NCBI GenBank assembly: GCA_964350435.1
Contig: CAYGJS010000015.1
Coordinates: forward strand, 1-49,622
Length of the DNA: 49,622 nt
Source of the DNA: TMED27 sp964350435
GTDB taxonomy: Bacteria > Pseudomonadota > Alphaproteobacteria > Micavibrionales > Micavibrionaceae
Direction: 5' to 3'
In this document: positions 43,093 to 49,622 of the stretch, piece by piece
Numbering within the stretch: position 1 is the stretch's first letter
Layout of the letters: each line of letters starts with the position of its first letter
Made by a program: the position numbers and the translations under genes
The notes under the pieces: generated by a model
Told to the model about the DNA's origin: nothing
The model's input: only the letters and a program-made list of their open reading frames with translations
Database searches by the model: none

Positions 43093-44178
43093 ATGCTTTA
43101 TCACCTCCTGACGCAATTCGCCGAAGACCATATTTTCTTCAACCTGTTTAGGTATTTAACCACCAGAACCGGCCTTGCGATTATGACCTCACTGGTGATT
43201 TGCTTCGTGATGTTCCCGCCGATGATCCGCTGGCTCAAAGCCAAACAGCGCGAAGGCCAGCCCATCCGCGATGACGGCCCCGAAACCCATTTCGCCAAGG
43301 CCGGCACGCCGACAATGGGCGGGCTGATGATCCTGATTTCGGTCACAATATCCACACTCCTCTGGGCGGATCTCAGCAATCCTTTCATCTGGTATGCGCT
43401 TCTGGTGATGGTCGGCTACGGCGCGATTGGTTTCGCCGATGATTATCTCAAACTCACCAAACGCAACACCAAGGGGCTTCCCGGAAAACTCAAACTCGCC
43501 GCACAATTCGTAATCGGCGGGATTGTCGCGGTCGGCATCATGGACGCGCTCCCCGGTCACCTCAATCAACACATCGCCATTCCGGTGCTGAAAGACACCT
43601 TCCTGTTCGTGGGTGTGCTTTTTGTGCCTTGGGCACTCTTTGTCATGATCGGCGCATCCAACGCCGTAAACCTGACCGATGGTCTGGACGGCCTCGCGAT
43701 CGTCCCTGTCGCCATCGCCGCTGCCTGTTTCGGCTTTATATCCTATCTCGTTGGAAACGAACTCTTCGCTGAATATTTGCGTATCCCCTATGTTGTGGGT
43801 ACGGGCGAGCTTGCAATTCTCTGCGGCGCGCTGATCGGCGGCGCGATGGGCTTCCTGTGGTATAACGCCCCGCCCGCCATGATCTTCATGGGCGATACTG
43901 GCTCTCTCGCCATGGGCGGCGTGCTCGGCGCGATGGCGGTCATGGTAAAACATGAACTGGTGCTGGCAATTATCGGCGGACTTTTTGTCCTTGAAACCGT
44001 ATCGGTGATTGTGCAAGTGGCCTCCTTCAAACTCACCGGAAAGCGCGTATTTGCTATGGCGCCGCTGCACCATCATTTTGAGAAAAAAGGCTGGAGCGAA
44101 CCCACGATTGTCATCCGCTTCTGGATTATCGCCGTGATTCTTGCACTCCTCGGATTGGCCACATTGAAATTGAGATAG
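43093..44178 (+). CDS. mraY: Phospho-N-acetylmuramoyl-pentapeptide transferase
   Basis: Makes lipid I from UDP-MurNAc-pentapeptide and undecaprenyl phosphate in the inner membrane. The 361 residues form about ten helices. FADDYLK, NLTDGLDGLA and MAPLHHHFEKKGW carry the conserved Asp and His residues of the active site. AAGGA precedes the start by seven bases. Its substrate needs MurF, which must be encoded elsewhere. Confidence 0.98.
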   Translation: MLYHLLTQFAEDHIFFNLFRYLTTRTGLAIMTSLVICFVMFPPMIRWLKAKQREGQPIRDDGPETHFAKAGTPTMGGLMILISVTISTLLWADLSNPFIWYALLVMVGYGAIGFADDYLKLTKRNTKGLPGKLKLAAQFVIGGIVAVGIMDALPGHLNQHIAIPVLKDTFLFVGVLFVPWALFVMIGASNAVNLTDGLDGLAIVPVAIAAACFGFISYLVGNELFAEYLRIPYVVGTGELAILCGALIGGAMGFLWYNAPPAMIFMGDTGSLAMGGVLGAMAVMVKHELVLAIIGGLFVLETVSVIVQVASFKLTGKRVFAMAPLHHHFEKKGWSEPTIVIRFWIIAVILALLGLATLKLR

Positions 44179-44192
44179 AGTTTTTATCCTCT

Positions 44193-44259
44193 GTCTTCCC
44201 TGCGAAAGCAGGGATCTTTAAAAACTACGAACTGGATCCTCCGCTTGCGCGAGGAAGGC
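44193..44259. repeat. CCCTGCGAAAGCAGGG-type repeat before murD
   Basis: TTCCCTGC, GAAA, GCAGGGATC, then about 20 bases, then GGATCCTCCGC, TTGC, GCGAGG. The last arm overlaps the murD ribosome binding site. It is the same family as the repeat at 36261, with diverged arms. Confidence 0.6.
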
Positions 44260-44265
44260 ACAAAA

Positions 44266-45504
44266 ATGATTAATACTGCGCGCTATGTTGAAACCCTTCA
44301 CGAAAAACCCGTCGCGGTTTTCGGCTTGGGTGTTTCGGGCATGGCGAGCGTGCGGGCTCTGATGGGCGGCGGCGCAAATGTCATCGCATGGGATGATAAC
44401 GAAACCCGCCGTAAAGAAGCACAAACCCTCGGCGCGCAAATATCGGATTTAAACGAAACAACGCTCCGCTCCTGCGCCGCGCTCGTTCTCGCCCCGGGCG
44501 TGCCATACACCCACAATCCGCACGCGGTTGTGCTTGCCGCTCAAAGCGCAGGCACAGAAATTCTCTCTGATATCGAAATTCTCCACCGCACGCATCATGG
44601 CCGCAAGAGCATCGGCATCACGGGCACGAACGGCAAGTCTACCACCACCGCTCTCGTCCATCATGTCTTAACCGCATGCGGAGTAGACAACGCCATGGGC
44701 GGCAATATCGGCACAGCTGCTCTCGCAATAGATATGCCCGCCAAAGGCGGCGCCATTGTCCTCGAATTGTCCTCCTATCAACTTGATCTCTGCCCCACGT
44801 ATAAACCGGATATCGCGGTGCTGCTCAACATCACCCCCGATCACCTTGACCGCCATGGCGATATGGCGGGCTATACCGCCAGCAAAATGAAAATCTTCGG
44901 CGCAAATCATCAAGTGCAAATAAAATTTCCAGCCGTCGATGATCGCGTGCGGGTCTGCAAAAATATGAAAGGGGAGCATAATCTTCAAAACGCCACCGCC
45001 GCGCTTCTGGTCGGCGAAGCAATGGGCTTAAATCCCGATGACATTCTCGACGCCATAAAGTCCTTCCCCGGTCTTAATCACCGCCAGTATTTCGTCCGCG
45101 CCATTGGCGGCGTGGACTATATCAACGACAGTAAAGCCACCAACGCCGAAGCCACCGCCAAAGCGCTTGGCGCATATGAGGATATTTTCTGGATAGCGGG
45201 GGGGCAGGCCAAAGACGGCGGTCTTTCAGGGCTGGAAGAATATATGCCCCGCGTCCGTCATGCCTTCCTGATTGGTGAGGCAATGCCAGAGTTTTCCAAA
45301 TGGATGGATCAAAACGGCGTGCCATATTCTCGAAACGCAACTCTCAAAAGGGCCTTCGCCGAAGCCCATCAGAAAGCGCAAAAAGCAGGGCGCGGCGTAG
45401 TTCTTCTATCGCCCGCATGTGCCTCATGGGACCAATTTAAAAATTTCGAAGATCGCGGCAACCAGTTCGCAGCTCTGGCGGAGGCTCTCGATGCCGGGGT
45501 TTAG
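44266..45504 (+). CDS. murD: UDP-MurNAc-L-alanine--D-glutamate ligase
   Basis: Adds D-Glu to the peptidoglycan precursor. The start is the ATG with GAGGAAGG seven bases upstream; an upstream TTG at 44245 is unlikely. AVFGLGVSGMA binds UDP near the N-terminus, ITGTNGKSTTTAL is the P-loop, and NITPDHLDRHGDM and NDSKATNAEA are family segments. 412 residues fit, although the central domain lacks a few residues between MKIFGANHQVQIKFP and DDRVR compared with E. coli. The ribosome site is supplied by a dispersed repeat. Confidence 0.96.
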   Translation: MINTARYVETLHEKPVAVFGLGVSGMASVRALMGGGANVIAWDDNETRRKEAQTLGAQISDLNETTLRSCAALVLAPGVPYTHNPHAVVLAAQSAGTEILSDIEILHRTHHGRKSIGITGTNGKSTTTALVHHVLTACGVDNAMGGNIGTAALAIDMPAKGGAIVLELSSYQLDLCPTYKPDIAVLLNITPDHLDRHGDMAGYTASKMKIFGANHQVQIKFPAVDDRVRVCKNMKGEHNLQNATAALLVGEAMGLNPDDILDAIKSFPGLNHRQYFVRAIGGVDYINDSKATNAEATAKALGAYEDIFWIAGGQAKDGGLSGLEEYMPRVRHAFLIGEAMPEFSKWMDQNGVPYSRNATLKRAFAEAHQKAQKAGRGVVLLSPACASWDQFKNFEDRGNQFAALAEALDAGV

Positions 45505-45570
45505 CAATGACACTATACTGTCCTCCATCCGAACTTTCCCCCTGAAAGGCAGAAGGGCCCCCTGTAAACA

Positions 45571-45648
45571 AATCCCCTCCCCTTTAAGGGGCAGGCTTAG
45601 GGCGGCGGATATCCGCGTTCATCCGCGTTCATCCGCGGTTCAAAAAAA
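45571..45648. repeat. CTCCCC and ATCCGCG repeats between murD and ftsW
   Basis: A partial CCCTCCCC-family copy (CTCCCCTTTAAGGGGCAGG, 45575 onward) is followed by ATCCGCGTTC repeated and a final ATCCGCGGTTC with an A run. The second part is the CCGCGTT-type repeat seen in shorter form elsewhere. Together they fill half of the 159-base gap. Confidence 0.6.
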
Positions 45649-45663
45649 CGGGGAGCCACGCAT

Positions 45664-46827
45664 ATGAGCCTCTTCGCCCGCACCGATAGATCACTGATCG
45701 GCCAATGGTGGTGGACAGTTGACCGCCTTATGCTGGTCGGTATCCTCACTCTCGTCGCCTTTGGCCTCGTCCTTGTCGCCACCGCCAGCCCCCCGGTCGC
45801 GGAGCGCATCGGCCTTGGCTCCTACCATTTCCTGATCCGCCACGTAGTCATCCTCGTGCCCGCAATGGTCATGCTCTTCGGCTTTTCCTTCCTCACGCCG
45901 AAATATATCCGCAGACTCGCCACAATCGCCTATATCGGCAGCGTGCTGGCTATGATTCTCGTTCTCTTTACGGGGATGGAGATTAAAGGCGCGCAGAGAT
46001 GGATACACCTGTTCGGCTTCTCCCTCCAGCCCAGCGAATTTATCAAGCCCGCTTTTATCATCCTTGCCGCTTGGCTGATGGCACTGCAAAAAGAGCGCGG
46101 GAACTTCCCCGGCAACACGATCACGGCTGGCATCTATTTCCTCACCATCGCGCTCCTCCTCATGCAGCCTGACCTCGGCATGACCTTCATCGTCACCGCA
46201 TGTTGGGCGGCGCAAATCTTCCTCGCTGGCTTTCCGTTTCGCCTGTTGATCTTGTTGCTTGGCGCGTCCGTGGGCGGCGGCTTCCTCGCTTATTTCAATT
46301 TCGACCACGTGCAAAGCCGCGTCGATCGATATCTTCACCCCGAAAGCGGCGATAATTTTCAGGTCAATAAATCCCTCGAAGCCTTCCAGAATGGCGGTCT
46401 TTTCGGCACAGGGCCGGGGCAGGGCACGGTTAAACTCGGCCTTCCGGATGCCCACGCCGATTTCATTTTCTCCGTCGCGGGCGAGGAAATGGGATTATTT
46501 TTTGTTGCGCTTTTAATCGGCATCTATGGATTTATTATTTTGCGCGGGTATAACAGATTGATGGATTGTAATAACATGTTCGTGGTTCTGGCCGTTGGCG
46601 GCCTGCTCTCGATGTTCGGGCTGCAGGCTCTCGTGCATATGGGCTCTGCGCTCCAGCTTTTGCCGACCAAGGGGATGACCCTGCCATTTATCAGCTACGG
46701 CGGATCATCCTTGCTGTCGATGGGGTTTTCCTTCGGTATGGTGCTGGCACTCACGCGCGGACAATTTAAATCAGGGGTTTCAAAAGGCGGATTATCGCTG
46801 CAAAGTAAACAAGGGGGGGCAATATGA
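45664..46827 (+). CDS. ftsW: Septal peptidoglycan polymerase FtsW
   Basis: SEDS-family glycosyltransferase that works with FtsI at the septum. Ten helices are predicted in 387 residues. The HLFGFSLQPSEFIKPAF segment, the loop with ESGDNFQVNKSLEA, and the C-terminal LPTKGMTLPFISYGGSS are the conserved SEDS blocks. GGGGAG stands upstream of the start. It overlaps murG by four bases. Confidence 0.96.
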   Translation: MSLFARTDRSLIGQWWWTVDRLMLVGILTLVAFGLVLVATASPPVAERIGLGSYHFLIRHVVILVPAMVMLFGFSFLTPKYIRRLATIAYIGSVLAMILVLFTGMEIKGAQRWIHLFGFSLQPSEFIKPAFIILAAWLMALQKERGNFPGNTITAGIYFLTIALLLMQPDLGMTFIVTACWAAQIFLAGFPFRLLILLLGASVGGGFLAYFNFDHVQSRVDRYLHPESGDNFQVNKSLEAFQNGGLFGTGPGQGTVKLGLPDAHADFIFSVAGEEMGLFFVALLIGIYGFIILRGYNRLMDCNNMFVVLAVGGLLSMFGLQALVHMGSALQLLPTKGMTLPFISYGGSSLLSMGFSFGMVLALTRGQFKSGVSKGGLSLQSKQGGAI

Positions 46828-47930
46828 GTTCAGAAAAGACAGTGGTCTTAAGTGCAGGCGGCACAGGCGGACACGTCATGCCCGCTCAGGCCTTGGCGGT
46901 CGATCTGCTTTCCCGCGGCTATAAAGTCATCCTCATCACAGATAGTCGCGGCATGAAATACGCCAATCTGTTCAAAGATGTGGAAATCTACGAAGTCCCC
47001 TCGGGCACGCTGAGTTCAGGAATTATAGGCAAGGTCAAAGGACTGGCAAAGCTCGGCATCGGCATCCTTCGCGCAACGGCACTGCTTAAAAAACTCCAGC
47101 CCCGAGTCGTGGTCGGCTTTGGCGGCTACCCTTCATTCCCAACAGTCTACGCCGCGCAAAACCTTAAAATCCCAACCATCCTTCACGAACAAAACGCCAT
47201 CATCGGCAAAGCCAATGCGATGCTTTCAAACAAGGCGGAGCGCATTGCCTCATCCATGCCCGGCCTTCAGGGCATAGATGAAGTGGAGCGTGTCCGCACG
47301 GTCTATACCGGCAACCCGGTTCGCGCCGAAATTGCGGCTTTATTCTCGCGCCCCTATCCCGCGCTCGACCAAAATGGCCAGCTCCGCATTTTGGTGATGG
47401 GCGGCTCGCTCGGCGCGCAGGTCTTTAGTGACGTTATGCCGGTGGCCTTGAGCAAGCTCTCCCCCGCGCACAAAGCCCGACTCTATCTGGTTCAGCAATG
47501 CCGTGAGGAGTTCATCGCCGAAACCAAAAAAGCCTATGAAAAGGCTGGAATTCAGGCCGAGCTTCGTCCTTTTATCGACGATGTCCCCGCTCAGCTTGAT
47601 AAAGCACATTTGATTATCGCCCGCTCAGGCGCCAGCACTGTTGCCGAAGTCACCGCTGCGGGCCGCCCCGCGATCTTCGTGCCCTATCCGTTTCACAAGG
47701 ATCAGCAGCAAAAGCTTAACGCTGATGTCGTTGCCGATGCGGGCGGCGCATGGGTTATGGTACAAAATGGCTTTACCCCCGAAGCGGTGCTTGCGCGCAT
47801 AGAAACATTCCTGCAAAATCCGGCTGTATTATTCCAGGCCGCCGAAAACGCCCGTGAATGTGGCAAACCCGAAGCGGCGCGGAAATTGGGAAACCTCGTA
47901 ACCGCAATGATGAGCGGCTGGAGCGAGTAA
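46824..47930 (+). CDS. murG: UDP-GlcNAc--MurNAc-pentapeptide-lipid GlcNAc transferase
   Basis: Adds GlcNAc to lipid I to give lipid II at the inner face of the membrane. LSAGGTGGHVMPAQAL is the N-terminal G loop, GFGGYPSFPTVYAA and HEQNAIIGKAN follow, and the C-terminal half has MGGSLGAQVFSD and RSGASTVAEVTAAGRPAIFVPYP split here at its ARSGAST and PAIFVPYP elements. 368 residues are normal. It begins within the ftsW stop codon. Confidence 0.97.
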   Translation: MSSEKTVVLSAGGTGGHVMPAQALAVDLLSRGYKVILITDSRGMKYANLFKDVEIYEVPSGTLSSGIIGKVKGLAKLGIGILRATALLKKLQPRVVVGFGGYPSFPTVYAAQNLKIPTILHEQNAIIGKANAMLSNKAERIASSMPGLQGIDEVERVRTVYTGNPVRAEIAALFSRPYPALDQNGQLRILVMGGSLGAQVFSDVMPVALSKLSPAHKARLYLVQQCREEFIAETKKAYEKAGIQAELRPFIDDVPAQLDKAHLIIARSGASTVAEVTAAGRPAIFVPYPFHKDQQQKLNADVVADAGGAWVMVQNGFTPEAVLARIETFLQNPAVLFQAAENARECGKPEAARKLGNLVTAMMSGWSE

Positions 47931-47940
47931 TATCATTGTC

Positions 47941-48022
47941 GTCATTGCGAGGAGCAGCGCGACGAAGCAATCTAAAATCTGCGCTTGATGGTTACAGATT
48001 GCTTCGCTACGCTCGCAATGAC
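47941..48022. repeat. CATTGCGAG-type palindromic repeat
   Basis: 82 bases from GTCATTGCGAGGAGC to GCTCGCAATGAC with inner GAAGCAATCT and AGATTGCTTCG. It occupies most of the gap between murG and murC and is the most symmetrical copy in the window. Confidence 0.85.
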
Positions 48023-48047
48023 ACATATTAAAAATAAGGAAGACACC

Positions 48048-49475
48048 ATGCGCGGAATGCCAAAAGAAATCGGAGCCCTCCACTTCATCGGCATTGGTGG
48101 AATCGGCATGAGCGGCATCGCCGAGATTTTAAACACCCTAGGCTACACGGTTCAAGGCTCCGACATGGCCGCGAACGCCAATGTGGTGCGCCTGCGCGAA
48201 AAAGGCATCGAGATCAAAATCGGCCATGAGTCGGCTAATATTACCGCTGATATCTCCGCCGTTGTCGTGTCCTCCGCCATAAAAAAGGAAAACCCCGAAC
48301 TCGCCGCCGCCCGCGAAGCCGGAATCCCCATCGTCCGCCGCGCCGAAATGCTCGCCGAACTCATGCGCATGAAATGGGCAGTCGCCATCGGCGGCACCCA
48401 CGGCAAAACCACCACCACCTCCATGGTCGGCCAAATGCTGGAAACCGCAAACTTTGACCCCACCGTGGTGAATGGCGGCATCGTGAATGCCTATGGCACC
48501 AATGTCCGCATGGGGCAAAGCGAATATATGGTCGTTGAGGCCGATGAATCTGATGGCACATTCACGAGGCTTCCTGCCAGCGTCGCTGTGGTCACGAATA
48601 TCGACCCCGAGCATATGGAGCATTACGGAACATTCGAGGCCGTCAAAGACGCCTACCGCCAATTCATCCATAATCTCCCCTTCTATGGCTATGCGGTTTT
48701 ATGCATCGATCACCCTGAAGTGCAGGCACTGATCCCTTCGGTCAAAGACCGCAAAATCATCACATACGGTTTCAACCCCCAGGCCGATGTGCAGATAAGC
48801 AACACCAAAACCTCGCCCAAAGGCTCAACCTTTGACGTAACCATGCCAGACGGCTCCGCCCTGCGCGATGTCTTCCTGCCGATGCTCGGCGATCATAATG
48901 TGCAAAACTCCGCCGCCGCGCTGGCAATCGCCTATGAAATGGGTGTCGCCCCGCCCATCATGAAAAAGGCGCTGGAAAACTTCACCGGCGTCAAACGCCG
49001 CTTCACCAAAACCGGAGAAGCGCAGGGCATCACCATCATCGATGATTACGCCCATCACCCCGTCGAAATCGAAACCGTCCTCAAAGCCGCCCGCATGGCG
49101 GTCACCGAAAATCAGGGCCGCGTAATAGCCGTGATGCAGCCTCACCGCTATACCCGCCTGCATGATCTGTTCGAGGATTTCTGCAAATGTTTCAACGCCG
49201 CCGACAGCGTCATCATCGCTGACGTTTACGAAGCGGGTGAAACCCCGATCGAAGGTGCCGATAAACGCAGCCTCGTAGAGGGGATAAAATCCCACGGCCA
49301 CCGCGATGTATCGGCTCTGCCTGATCGTAAAGAACTCGCCCATGCTCTTGCGAAAATCACCAATGCGGGCGATTTCATCATCTGCATGGGCGCAGGTGAT
49401 ATCACCGGCTGGGCGTATGATTTGCCCGATCAACTCGAAACTGAGCTTAAAAAAGTACAGGGCGCAGTGGCGTGA
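48048..49475 (+). CDS. murC: UDP-MurNAc--L-alanine ligase
   Basis: Adds the first L-Ala of the stem peptide. The start has AAGGA shortly upstream; the longer frame would run back into the palindromic repeat. HFIGIGGIGMSGIAEIL binds UDP, GGTHGKTTTTSM is the P-loop, VEADESDGTF and NIDPEHMEHYGT follow, and DDYAHHPVEI begins the C-terminal domain. 475 residues. The expected next gene, murB, does not start at its stop codon. Confidence 0.97.
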   Translation: MRGMPKEIGALHFIGIGGIGMSGIAEILNTLGYTVQGSDMAANANVVRLREKGIEIKIGHESANITADISAVVVSSAIKKENPELAAAREAGIPIVRRAEMLAELMRMKWAVAIGGTHGKTTTTSMVGQMLETANFDPTVVNGGIVNAYGTNVRMGQSEYMVVEADESDGTFTRLPASVAVVTNIDPEHMEHYGTFEAVKDAYRQFIHNLPFYGYAVLCIDHPEVQALIPSVKDRKIITYGFNPQADVQISNTKTSPKGSTFDVTMPDGSALRDVFLPMLGDHNVQNSAAALAIAYEMGVAPPIMKKALENFTGVKRRFTKTGEAQGITIIDDYAHHPVEIETVLKAARMAVTENQGRVIAVMQPHRYTRLHDLFEDFCKCFNAADSVIIADVYEAGETPIEGADKRSLVEGIKSHGHRDVSALPDRKELAHALAKITNAGDFIICMGAGDITGWAYDLPDQLETELKKVQGAVA

Positions 49476-49486
49476 ATGAAAAATCC

Positions 49487-49622
49487 GTCATTGCAAGCAG
49501 GGCAGTGCCTTATCGCAACCCTTCCCTCCCTAACCCTCCCCCTTTGAGGGGGAGGGAAGAAGCGCAGAGTGCTTTGGGTGGGGGAGAATTTGCGTTTATG
49601 CGTGTTCATCTGTGGTTTAAAC
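49487..49622. repeat. Repeat cluster after murC
   Basis: Three families in 136 bases: a half CATTGC-type copy (GTCATTGCAAGCAGGGCAG), a full CCCTCCCC..GAGGGGGAGGG..GGGTGGGGGAG copy at 49522-49586 like the one in ileS, and a GCGTGTTCATCTGTGGTTTAA stretch at the window end, shown here by its GTTCATCTGTGG core. No gene is supported here. Confidence 0.65.

Noticed and set aside
43189..44076. A 295-residue open frame antisense to mraY
   Set aside because: Its composition (His, Asp and Glu rich) is that of a reversed membrane gene, and mraY is certain.
45609..45648. A possible CRISPR-like array from repeated ATCCGCGTTC words
   Set aside because: Only two or three ten-base words in direct tandem, with no spacers and no cas genes.
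49477..49548. A short frame starting ATG right after the murC stop, possibly murB
   Set aside because: It runs only through repeat sequence for 23 codons and ends at TGA; no MurB motif.

Overview
The window is a chromosomal segment of an alphaproteobacterium of intermediate base composition. The evidence for the class is the sdhC-sdhD-sdhA-sdhB gene order, an ATP12-type F1 chaperone, a DUF3035 lipoprotein, a MutL carrying the endonuclease motif, and a bufferin copper operon behind a promoter that matches the Caulobacter sigma-F consensus. The species cannot be named from the sequence. A free-living, repeat-rich lineage outside the well-studied genera is my inference.

Layout. 1-3.2 kb: 5'-truncated NAD synthetase (nadE), msrB and a membrane diguanylate cyclase. 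3.2-8.4 kb: succinate dehydrogenase genes, interrupted twice, by a small GxxExxY gene bounded by 40-nt inverted repeats and by an opposite-strand orphan gene between sdhA and sdhB. 8.4-12.5 kb: a secreted orphan, nadC and nadA (NAD biosynthesis) and rarA. 12.5-17.4 kb: EamA exporter, crcB, rluC-type pseudouridine synthase, AsmA-like protein and ATP12. 17.4-26.6 kb, minus strand: a tightly packed run lspA, DUF3035 lipoprotein, two M16 peptidases, pgi, pentapeptide-repeat protein, mutL and a small membrane protein. 26.6-29.3 kb, minus strand: the bufferin operon bufA1-bufB-bufC-doxX. 29.3-34.4 kb: ribF, an AEC transporter and ileS. 34.4-38.1 kb: ppx/gppA, msrA, an amidase and rnpB among repeats. 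38.1-49.5 kb: the division and cell wall cluster rsmH, ftsL, ftsI, murE, an orphan, mraY, murD, ftsW, murG and murC. It lacks mraZ at its head and murF in its usual slot.

The most striking feature is the number of short palindromic repeats of at least five families, and where they lie. Besides intergenic copies (CATTGCGAG..CTCGCAATG type at about 10.0, 30.2, 37.1-37.9 and 47.9 kb), four different families sit in frame inside ileS, which grows to 1060 residues, and a fifth supplies a short loop in rarA. This recalls the Rickettsia palindromic elements, which also insert inside protein genes. The GxxExxY gene in the sdh cluster looks like a small mobile cassette whose start and stop codons lie inside its inverted repeats.

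The functional groups are NAD synthesis (nadE, nadA, nadC), respiratory complex II and ATP synthase assembly, methionine sulfoxide repair (msrB, msrA), copper defence by a modified peptide, lipoprotein and envelope processing, and lipid-linked peptidoglycan synthesis with septal machinery. No tRNA, 5S/16S/23S rRNA, CRISPR array, prophage or transposase gene was seen.
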